NCBI GenBank assembly: GCA_017163975.1
Contig: JAFFSR010000004.1
Span: 1,364,001 to 1,428,000 of the forward strand
Direction: 5' to 3'
Length of the DNA stretch: 64,000 bases
From: Anastatus disparis
Lineage: Eukaryota; Arthropoda; Insecta; Hymenoptera; Eupelmidae
The position numbers were made by a program, and so were the translations under genes. Within the stretch, counting starts at the first letter, position 1, and every line of letters begins with the position of its first letter. Below, in pieces: positions 55,443 to 64,000 of the stretch. Under the pieces are notes generated by a model. The model did not search any database. It was not told the origin of the DNA and saw only the letters and a list, made by a program, of their open reading frames with translations.

Positions 55443-58400
55443 TTATTCAAAGCACTTTTTATTTGGATAGGTTTCAGTGTCACAACAAGCTTCCCAGGCC
55501 CAATCACAAACTTTTTCTTTATTGTTGAAATGTAGTTTTGGAGGGCACTTCATAAGTATTTTTTGACCCTCAAGACAAGCATAATATGTACCACAATCTT
55601 CTGGATTAGCAACTAAAGTTGCATTTCCTTTTGGATCATCAACTTTTGGACATTCTTCTTTATGGGCATAATCTGCGGGAACTGCAAGTTCGTCTTCAAA
55701 GGCAGCGTAAGTTACGGCAATGATGCCAAAGATGACTAAAGCACTGATGACTGAAAAGAAAATTTTCTATTAGTAAAAATGATAATTTTCTTTTTTTTAA
55801 TTTAGTAAAATTTTTATTTAATAGTTCATATAAATAATATATATTTATATGAACTATAATTTTAATATTTATTATTTTAAAAACATTCAGAATAATTAAG
55901 TTTGCTTATTTATTTTACATAGTTTAGTAAAATTACTTTGCACTCAACGACAAACGATTTATTTAGGATCTGTTGAAATGCTCTAATAAAAACAAAGAAA
56001 AGAACGGATAGGTCTTAAAAAATCGTTTACCATTAGGTATACATTTTAAAAATTTATATTTTCATAAAATTGTACAAATTATTGGTGGCTGGTCCTCGAA
56101 TACAAGGAAATTGTGTGCTGGAGAAAACATGTGCCTATGCTGCGTACGCGTATTAACGAATGAACTAATAGGTGTTTGTAAATGTAAACGCGTTCACGCG
56201 ACGTTCGAAATCTCAAAGTTATAAGATTTATGATTGACAAGATATCGTGACCTGTGATGCCGCAGTAATAACTTAGCATTCATAATTTATTAAATAAAGT
56301 ATAAATGTAACATCAGATAATAGTCACTCAAAGATTTCATTAAACATACTGTGCTTATAAAAATAATGTTAGCATATTATATCGACGATGCCTACCAAGA
56401 CAAACAACGATGAAAAGAGCCACGAAAAAAAACACATTTCTAAAAGTGCGGCGAAAAAAAACACACCACCAAAAGTGCGGTGAAAAAAACACACTCTTAA
56501 AAATGCAGCGAAGAAAATCTCATTTAAAATAAGCCGCACGAAAAAAATTTCATCCAGAAATTAACTTTGTAAAATACATTAAAAAGCAACATAATGTGGA
56601 AATATTTAAAGTATTTTTTATAAAAAAAATGGAATTTGTCAAAGCATAAACATTGTCATCTTTTAAAGCGATGATCGTGCATGTGACTAATGAGAACGGA
56701 TTTGGGCATAATATGGTAGATTTGTCGTTTTTGATTTCGATACTACATGTAAAATATCAGTATGAATGCAATACACGTAATATACGTTAAAAAAAAGTGT
56801 AAGAGAAAAATTTTAATTAATTTAACAGTCGGACTGTTGCATTTGCATCTTTAACAAAAATAGTCTTTTCATGGCTGCTAATGATTATTATAAACAGTTT
56901 AGTAAACAATTGATTTTACAATTATTTACTGCTTACAAACAGAATAAACGAAATTACAAATTTTAATCCACGAGTCTTTCTTATCGATAATAAGTTGTTT
57001 GACGATTTGGATTAGTCTTATCAAAAAAATGATTGTTAATTTGACTAATAGTCTTATCTTTGATTACTATTAAAGCATATTTTCTGTAATTAGTATAAAA
57101 TTATAAGCAATCGCGAATAGTAAAAAATAATTACAAAAAACTTTTAATGCCACTGTCATATATACAATTGTTCTTTAACAAACCTGCAAATAACTGTAAC
57201 TGCAAATAACTGTTATTAATATTCCAAATGCAATCGTTTGTCAGAGTCATCAGCTGTTATTTACAATTACTAGCAATTATTTGCATTTATACAAAGATCA
57301 ATATTGTTTTCGCTAGTGATACCGTAAAATTATCAAAGTATACTATCAAAATTTGTCAAAATTAATATTTAACAATTTTTTTTTTTAATCAATCAAAATT
57401 TTTTCTCAATAACTAAATATATAACGTCCTTGGTAGAAAATGAAACGCTTTTTCTACCATTTTATGGCCATTTTTTTAAAGTGAAGAGCAGAAAATGGGA
57501 ATGTTTTATGGCCATTATTTGAACTAATATGAAACGTTTTTTTCAACCTTCATAGTGCTAAAAAATGCTAATAAATTGTTGAGTCTGATCCATTATTATT
57601 TGAATATAGATAGTTAACAGTAGAGTCTATCAAATTGTGCTCTAATTGATTACTATTAAGAATCATTTAAGGTTTTTTCTTGAAAGTTATCATTAATCAT
57701 TAATAGAATCACTTTTGTTAATATATTCGCGCGTATATTTTGAGTTGTGATCGGATTGTTAGAGGTTATTTTTAAACGATTAATAAAATTTTCCATTTAT
57801 TATTTTAAAAAACGATATTTTTATACTTGTTTCATACTGCGTTTCATATTTTTATTTTAATAAAATTTAATATTATTTTTATTTTTATAAATTCCAATAA
57901 AAATAAACATTGACGAAGGAATGTGAATAAATACTAATCTATATTTTCTCGCCACGTGGCAAAAGTGAGGTTATGATTTTACCTATGATCTGAAAAATTA
58001 AGGACTCATTACTAAAAAGTTATATAACTAGTCAAAAAAAGTTGTCCACAGTTTACCTAATTTTTAGATTGCTGTTACTGATTTTTTCTCTCCGTTTACT
58101 TAAAATGCGTATTTTTTTGGCTAAATACAAAAATTTTGAACAACATTTTTATATTAGCATTTTTTGCCTATAAGATGCTAACCAATATACCAAAAAATTT
58201 GAGCTCTGCAGATTCAGCAAAAAATTGCCATTTATTCGCCAATATTGACATGACAAAATATTACTATTGAAAATGGTCATAAATTGTTGTTTACACCATT
58301 TTTAATGTTCAAATTTCTACCAGGGGTTGTTTTACATTGTTTTTTATTTACAACATCGACTTTTTATCGACACCGAAATTTTCACGTTTATACAAGAATT

Positions 58401-59817
58401 ACAAATTTCATTAAATATTAATCTAAAAAAGCCCTAGAAGTAATTTTTACACATTGAATAGCTAGCAGAATAAAATAACTTAAATCCATCTAAAATAAAA
58501 TATTTTTTATTCTTAGGATTAAACCCTTGATTTTAAAAATTTTAATTATTTTATTCAATTTTATACAAAAAAATTGGCATTGAATTTAATATTTTAGACA
58601 TTTTAACTAATAATTGTAGAAGATTCTAGCAGAAATGAAATAGATGTAATGATCGAAATTTTTCAAAAATAAAAATAAATTAACATGAAATTTGATATAA
58701 ATTTTACGTGCATATTGTTTGTCAAATTTCTATATCTGTTTTATGTCTTCACAATCTTTAAAATTTAAACTACTTAAGCTTTTTGAATATGTTTTTTTTT
58801 AATCAAAAGATTATTACCGTAGCTTGGAAGTTAATTTTTATAAAAAAACTTCAAAATTTGGAAAAAATAACTTCAAAGATTTGAAAAAATTAATTTTCAA
58901 ACTAAATAGACGTGGCTTTTTTACGATTTTATGTAAGAAAAACTATTTCAAAGCTATAAGAAAATCCGAAATCGAAATCCTTTACACACTTATTGTCCTT
59001 TTGATAGTTTTATCAATAATAGTTTTATTAGAATGTATAAAAATGCATTTACTGTATGACAAAATATTAGTTATTTTAAGGTGGTTCTTCCATGAAACAT
59101 AAATGAACAAAATATTATCAAAATTAAGGAGGTCGTAGATATAAAACCTGTATTTTTGTATCTATTAAATTTCAGACTCTGTTATCGATGAAATAATAGA
59201 AAATAATGATTGTGAAATTGAGTATTTTATGATATAATTTTGTATTCTAACCCTTAATTTCCTGTTTAAACTTAATATTTTTATTATTTCAAATGAACAT
59301 ATATTAAAAAAAAACTATTTATTGAATTCTGCAGAATTCATAGATTTAGAACATATAAAAAAAATAGTAGGTTTATGGATCATCTTAAAAGATATTGAAT
59401 ATTAAAAAAAAAATTGAAAAAAATAATTTAAATTATGATTCTGTAATACTTGACAACGTTGTGGAATAAAAATATAAACACGCATCTCGTTTCTTTCGAA
59501 AATGTGACATTTTACTTAAGTTATAATGAGTCTGACCATATGTAACAACTAACAATATAACAAACCGAAATTCATAACGTTGCCGGAATTCCAATATGTT
59601 CAAGAACGTATAAATAATGAAATTTTATAAAATTACATATTATTTTAGTATTATTTTAAAACATTGCATAAATTTACTTAATATTTACCCCACATTGAGT
59701 GGGGCCCCCGGCTAAGTGCCCACAACATACGGACCTGCATGGAAGAACCACGTTAATAATTAGCTTATCAGAATAGAATTAGACAGAGAAAAAAATAAAT
59801 TATTACCAACCTTTCAT
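55443..59817 (-). CDS. peritrophin-type chitin-binding protein 2, 104 aa, two exons
   Basis: Exon 1 is again ATGAAAG (59817-59811) with donor GTTGG. Exon 2 runs 55750-55443 after a TTTTCAG acceptor. The 4.1 kb intron is much longer than in gene 1. The product starts with M-K-V-I-S-A-L-V-I-F-G-I-I-A-V-T-Y-A, nearly identical to gene 1. An acidic spacer (A-F-E-D-E-L-A-V-P-A-D-Y) follows, then one CBM14 domain with C-x18-C-x5-C-x9-C-x12-C-x6-C. It ends with extra cysteines and K-K-C-F-E. It should be a secreted chitin-binding peritrophic matrix protein. The spacer is also present in the pseudogene at 60812-61586, so that copy derives from this one and not from gene 1. Confidence 0.9.
55751..57419. 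other. intron of peritrophin gene 2, first part
   Basis: Intronic, AT-rich. It includes a short tandem array (56410-56560, listed separately). At 57183-57300 a loose inverted pair of TGCAAATAACTGT-type strings resembles the 11-base units in the long-TIR element. No gene supported. Confidence 0.35.
56410..56560 (+). repeat. degenerate tandem repeat, AAAAGTGCGGCGAAAAAAAACACA unit
   Basis: Four variants of 'aaaagtgcggcgaaaaaaaa' at about 33-36 base spacing; minisatellite-like. Confidence 0.7.
57425..57545. repeat. ATTTTATGGCCATT repeat, related to the centre of 62556-62995
   Basis: 'aacgctttttctaccatttt atggccattttttt' and a second partial 'tgttttatggccattatttg'. The same strings occur inside the palindrome at 62556-62995 ('aacgctttttttaacatttt atggccatttc'), so a fragment of that element is present here. 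Confidence 0.6.
57546..59078. other. intron of peritrophin gene 2, second part
   Basis: AT-rich. The 92-codon plus-strand frame at 58824-59102 has one hydrophobic segment but no known domain and overlaps the edge of a MITE. I do not call it. Confidence 0.35.
59079..59753. mobile_element. possible TA-flanked MITE in the peritrophin gene 2 intron
   Basis: Ends AGGTGGTTCTTCCATG and the complement of CATGGAAGAACCACGT, with TA on each side. Only the outer about 17 bases are inverted; the interior is unrelated. The right end includes an unusual GC-rich patch (GAGTGGGGCCCCCGGC). Confidence 0.5.
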
Positions 59818-59859
59818 TGTGATGCTCACTGATACGAATTGTAAGAATAAATAAAACAA

Positions 59860-59897
59860 AACTGATGTACGTGATAATTAAATCTAAGTCTTTTATA
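59860..59897 (-). promoter_or_regulatory. core promoter of peritrophin gene 2
   Basis: TATAAAAGAC (59897-59888) with initiator TCAGTT (59865-59860) about 30 bases downstream, 42 bases before the ATG. The upstream motif GGGGATTGATTAG (59927-59915) lies 18 bases from the TATA, exactly as in gene 1. Confidence 0.75.
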
Positions 59898-59914
59898 GCT
59901 ACGCTTAAAAAAAT

Positions 59915-60066
59915 CTAATCAATCCCCACTTTATTTTTTTCTGAATATATGATACAAGAATTTATTATTAAAAATATTCCTACATATATTAATTCTTAAT
60001 TCACGCATGTGTCGGAGAGCAATCATTCGATTACCTTTTTAAGTAAATTTGATAAAATGATTAAGT
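59915..60066 (-). promoter_or_regulatory. conserved upstream motifs of peritrophin gene 2
   Basis: CTAATCAATCCCC (59915-59927) and TGATAAAATGATTAAGT (60050-60066) are identical to the blocks of gene 1. The first keeps its spacing to the TATA box, while the second is about 75 bases further out than in gene 1. Confidence 0.6.
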
Positions 60067-60299
60067 ACTTCACTTAATTTAATATTTAAAATTAGGTTTA
60101 TTAATATTACAAATGGTCATTTGAAACTTTATTTGGCCTATTTTTTTATTAAATTAAGTTAAAATTTAAGTAGATTGAAATAATTTATAAATATTTTTTT
60201 TGAATTGCCAAAATCTTTAATGTCCAAAAACACTAATTTCATGCATACTTTATATTTTTTGCATTATTATATATACCATTATTATTATCTCTAAATACT

Positions 60300-60811
60300 T
60301 TTGACACTGATAACATTGAGTATCTTTTTTATCTTCATCACTTATAGAGCTACCTCAAAGATAAAATAAAATTGAAAAACCAAACTGTTTATTATACGTG
60401 ATTATTTAATTTAAATTTCAAACACTTATAACTTGTAGCAAATAACTCTCATACTCTTTAAATTAAAAAGCTTTTTAGTAATTAAAGAGCTAAATTTGAT
60501 GAAATTTGATTTTTTTTTTATGATCCTTTTGAATTTAATGATTGCGAAAATATGAATTTTAAATTTACGAATAAAAATTTTGCATAAAATACTAAAATTA
60601 AATTATCATAAAAAAAAAAGAATCCGTGAAATTGAAATACCAATTATCTTTTTTAATGCATTGTTAATTGCATATTTTTAAATGCATAAACACATAGTGA
60701 ATCCCTTTAAGTCCATTGCCATAGACATTAAAAATTTTTCTGCAGGATTGAAAAAGTTTTTATAGAGATAATAAATTCATATTATTATTATTATTCATTG
60801 TATATAATTAA
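60300..60811. repeat. 3' flank of the third peritrophin unit, duplicate of 54830-55442
   Basis: Collinear with the 3' flank of gene 2 (shared 'aaagctttttagtaattaaag', 'aatatgaattttaaatttac', 'gcattgttaattg'). The duplicated unit therefore extended at least 500 bases beyond the coding exon. Confidence 0.75.
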
Positions 60812-61586
60812 TTACATTAGAAATTGATTTTTTTTATTGTTGAAATACAGTCTTGCAGGAGATTTTTTAAGAATTGGTGTACTTTTGATACAAATAAAAT
60901 ATACGTTATAATTATCTGGATCAAAAATTAAAGTTGTATTTTTCCCATTAACCTGCTGGGATTTCAAGTTCAGTTTCAAAAGTAATATCCCTAACAGCAC
61001 AAAACGTTTCAAAAACGTTTTAAAAACGTTTTCTGGTAAACTTATACACGCTTATAAATTTCGACAAAAATATGTATTTAAAACGTTTTTAAAACGTTAA
61101 ATATGTCCGCATATTTTAGATTCTCAAGAGTAATGTAACGTTTATGGAACGTTTAAGAAACGTTTAGAAAACGTTTTCTCGGTGAAAAAATACATTGGCT
61201 TAAATTTCCAAACGTTTCTAAAACGTTTTTTAAACGTTTTATTTTATTATTCTAAAAAATTATTATATAGAGAAAAAAATTTTACCAAATAAAACGTTTT
61301 TTAAACGTTAAGGAAACGTTTGGATATTTGAGCTTGCGTAAATTTTCATCGAGAAAACGTTTTCTAAACGTTTCTTAAACGTTCCATAAACGTTACATTA
61401 CTCTTGAGAATCTAAAATATGCGGACATATTTTACGTTTTAAAAACGTTTTGAATATGTATTTTTGTCGAAATTTACAAACGTATATAAGTTTAACGAAA
61501 AACGTTTCAAAAACGTTTTTGAAACGTTTTTGTGTTGTTAGGGATAAGCTACAGTAGTAATGTCGAAGATAAAAAAGTACATACTA
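60812..61586 (-). pseudogene. third peritrophin paralogue, degraded and split by a MITE
   Basis: On the minus strand, an AG acceptor at about 61587 leads into a decayed signal-peptide exon (I-T-T-V-A-Y at its end). The palindromic insert (60989-61543) follows. Then come F-E-T-E-L-E-I-P-A-G, matching the spacer of gene 2, a stop and frame shift, and T-L-I-F-D-P-D-N-Y...Y-F-I-C-I-K-S and L-Y-F-N-N-K-K-N-Q. Only one cysteine of the CBM14 set remains; others read as Tyr, Ser or Phe. The frame ends without the last third of the domain. No first exon was identified upstream. A non-functional copy of gene 2. Confidence 0.8.
60989..61543. mobile_element. palindromic MITE made of AACGTTT motifs
   Basis: 555 bp with ends CCCTAACAGCACAAAACG and the complement of TTGTGTTGTTAGGG. 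The arms mirror around about 61260 and contain about 25 copies of AAACGTTT/AAAACGTT-type strings. Flanks share AT or TA; a 2-bp AT duplication would restore the reading frame of the pseudogene. Non-coding. Confidence 0.85.
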
Positions 61587-62555
61587 CTATGAGAATAAAA
61601 CTTTGTATTGATATTTAAGGTTGTATCAATTAATAAGATCATCAATGATGACAGATAGACATAATCGTAACAATGATATGAATGTTAGACATTAGTCGCT
61701 TTTTTGTATATATAAACTTTTTGACAGAAAAATCTAGAATACAAAAAAATTTTTTGAAACATTCAATGATATACTTTCTTTGATTCTCAGAATCATATTT
61801 TTTGCAATGGCTGAGAATGTGTTGTATCGTGAGAGTTTTATCGCAAACATTGCAGTATTTTGATTCTTCTTTCTTTTAAAAAAAGATAATAATGCGTCAA
61901 ATTAGTATGGCCGATACATAATCTAATAATAATTTCTTTAGTTTAATGCTCTCATTGTAAAGGTTCTCTTTGAATTTGTGGATTTTTATTTAGAACTTTC
62001 AAAACTTTATTCAAGAAATTTTTTAAGTTGACTACTTTTTCACCTTTCTGTAAGTTTCAAACAATGGTGAAAAATTAAAAGATTCAAGGATTTTGGAGAT
62101 GCTGTCTTTCACATTACCCAGCGTTGATTTTCATAAAATTAATTAAATAATTATTGATGTTCGCCAAATTTATGAAAATATTGTTTTGACCAATCAACTT
62201 GTGCATACAGTTTTGGGTATAAAATAACTTGAAATTAATTTTTATTTAATATACATGTCTTACAAATAACTATTCAGCTCATAACAGACAAAATTTTTCT
62301 TAGTTGCTTTTTAATTGAAAAATTCAAAAATTGTAAATAACTTAACATACGTAATATACAATACCCTCACGCTTATTAATATAAATTACACCTCATATAA
62401 ATTTAGAACGTTAATCTAGAAGCCTCTATTATTTTTTATTTTATCATTTTGATTTTATCTTACGTTAAAAAGCGCAAATTTAATAGAAACGATCGAAACC
62501 CAAAATGACTAAGCACACAAAACAGTCGTGAAAATAATATTATATTATATACACG
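61587..62555. other. spacer, nothing recognised
   Basis: AT-rich. A plus-strand hint of cysteine/histidine codons near 61830-61920 is not enough for a call. Confidence 0.35.
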
Positions 62556-62995
62556 GAAAAACAAGTAGAGCAAAAATTACAATCCTTATTATAAAGCAAC
62601 CACAGACTGTCATTTTGGCAAAAATTACTATACTTTCTAATAAAATTTACTAGTTCCCTAGTAAAAATTGAAACTTTTTGTATTACCATTTTATGACCAG
62701 TGGAAATGGAAACGCTTTTTTTAACATTTTATGGCCATTTCTTTGGCATTATTTTTACTAATAACTTCAAATTTTATATACACTATTTTTCATTGTCACA
62801 TTTCTACCAGGGTTATATTGTAAAAATTCCTATACAACTTAGGAATTTTTATAATATTTCTAGTAAATTTTATTATAAAGTATGGTAATTTTGGCCAAAA
62901 TGACAGTCTGTGGTTGGTTTACGATAAAGTATGGTAATTTTTCCAAAAAGTATTGTAATTTTTACTTTATTTTTTCTCCGTATACAAATATTATT
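62556..62995. mobile_element. palindromic MITE
   Basis: Outer arms 'aaaattacaatccttattat' and complements, then CCACAGACTGTCATTTTGGC near 62600 and its complement GCCAAAATGACAGTCTGTGG near 62900, then 'ctaataaaatttactag' and its complement. The centre carries the 'aacattttatggccatttc' string also seen at 57425-57545. The frame at 62700-62888 lies inside it and is not a gene. Confidence 0.8.
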
Positions 62996-63639
62996 TGTAT
63001 TATAAAATTGGTTTAACTATTGGTTCAACAAATTATCGCAATCAACCTTAATTCAACATTAAGCAATTTTATTATTGATCAAGATGGTCTAAATCAATTG
63101 AAATACGTACAATTTAACTCGAGTAACGTATTGGTTAAACACGTGTTAATGATTAAATTGTATCCTTGATTCATCGTTATAGTTAGATTAATTTATTAGA
63201 TTGGATTTATTCGAGAATAAAATGTAATCTTTATCTACCATAGTATTAAAATTTGAAGGTATCATTTTAAAAGTTTGCTAAAGCCTATAGGCTACAATAA
63301 AATTATATTATTAAAATATATTCTACTGATAATGTTTAAATTCTTAAATCTTATATTGATTATGTCACCACTTATCTTTAAGTGTCTTGATATATATTTT
63401 GTATTACAAAATCGTTGTCACCAAGTAATCCATTCTGAATCGAAATATCGTTAATTGAATTTAAATGAGGGTTTACTTTGATAATAGTTAAGATTTTACC
63501 TAACAACATTACTTAGAAAAAAGGTAAAATATTTTTTTAAACTTACCAAACAAAACACAAACTTAAAAGGATACATGCATTGATTTCTTACAAAATCTTT
63601 TTACTTTAATGCACACACATACAAAAAAAAGGACTTTTA
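62996..63639. other. spacer, nothing recognised
   Basis: AT-rich DNA without supported features. Confidence 0.35.
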
Positions 63640-64000
63640 TATAGAAATCCTTAGCGCAATTAACGATAAAAACCAAACAGTTCCTCTCTTCTAACACATG
63701 AGGGTTTTCCAAAGAGAAAGGAATAAAGGAATGAGAGAGGGATAAGAGAGTATTATAAAAGCTTTTCTATCTCAACTCTCCCTCTATCTTTTCTCTCACT
63801 TTCTCTTTCTCTTCCTCATCTGACACTTGGACAATAGCTAAAGCTGTCTAGTAAAGCCTAGTGTGCAAAGCAAAGCACCTGCTTATGGCAAGCATACAAT
63901 ACAGGCTACATATATATAGATACGGAAAAGCCCCATTGTCGACAGCAGCCTAGCCATACAACGATGTGTGTCGAAGTAGTCTAATATAACGGCGCGGGGT
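63640..64000 (+). promoter_or_regulatory. GA/CT-rich, less AT-rich block, possible promoter or 5' region
   Basis: A purine-rich run (agagaaaggaataaagga, gagagagggataagagag) is followed by TTATAAAAG (63753-63761) and a pyrimidine-rich run (ctctccctctatcttttctc). Base composition then rises toward the window edge (ggcgcggggt). GAGA-type runs plus a TATA box suggest a promoter of a gene beyond the window, reading rightward. No coding exon is seen before the edge. Confidence 0.35.

Noticed and set aside
58824..59102. 92-codon frame with one hydrophobic segment in the peritrophin 2 intron
   Set aside because: No domain, AT-rich codon use, and its end crosses the boundary of a MITE candidate.

Overview
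The window is AT-rich, intron-containing animal DNA, most likely from an insect. Two small spliced chitin-binding (peritrophin-type) genes with TATA plus arthropod initiator promoters, a 5S-derived repeat, TA-flanked MITEs, a mariner element, a CACTA-like element and a Polinton/Maverick-like element all fit an insect. A hymenopteran such as a parasitoid wasp is a reasonable guess, but this is inference only. No bacterial gene or CRISPR array was seen. All family names come from reading translations and motifs by eye, without a database search.

Layout. 1-7.3 kb: palindromic (foldback) repeats of one family (termini AAGGAGAGTGTTTCAC or AAGGAGAGTATTTGACC) and a degenerate ATCNACCC tandem repeat. 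7.46-38.43 kb: a roughly 31 kb span bounded by inverted copies of one terminal repeat, which I read as one Polinton/Maverick-type virus-like transposon. Its left terminal repeat is split by a 4.3 kb CACTA-like element. Its right third (30.4-38.0 kb) holds a compact morphogenesis set: integrase, collagen/fibre-like protein, DUF8207-like protein, FtsK/HerA-like packaging ATPase, PLA2-like plus adenain-like protease protein, minor capsid, double-jelly-roll major capsid, two related small OB-fold-like proteins and a MGQ-initiated peptide. No DNA polymerase B was found. Its middle (12.2-30.4 kb) instead holds an unrecognised two-exon gene, a 5S-like sequence, large palindromes and a five-exon BEN-domain gene on the + strand. 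That gene carries a mariner in intron 1 and a MITE inside exon 3.

39.19-48.96 kb: a second element of about 9.8 kb with unusually long terminal inverted repeats (about 2.4 kb each) and a probable 6-bp target duplication AGATAA. It surrounds a multi-exon DDE-type transposase-like gene with two frameshifts. A TA-flanked MITE sits in the left arm and its empty site is readable in the right arm.

49-64 kb: the only region that looks like ordinary host genes. Two minus-strand peritrophin-type genes (94 and 104 aa, each with a 7-nt first coding exon ATGAAAG) share signal peptide, intron position, TATA/Inr promoter and a 13-bp upstream motif at identical spacing. A third, cysteine-poor paralogue at 60.8-61.6 kb is a pseudogene split by a palindromic repeat.

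How it fits together: insertion order can be read directly in several places (CACTA into Polinton TIR; MITE into BEN exon; MITE inside MITE; MITE into a 2.4 kb TIR arm), so the window is a layered record of transposition next to a small gut-gene cluster.
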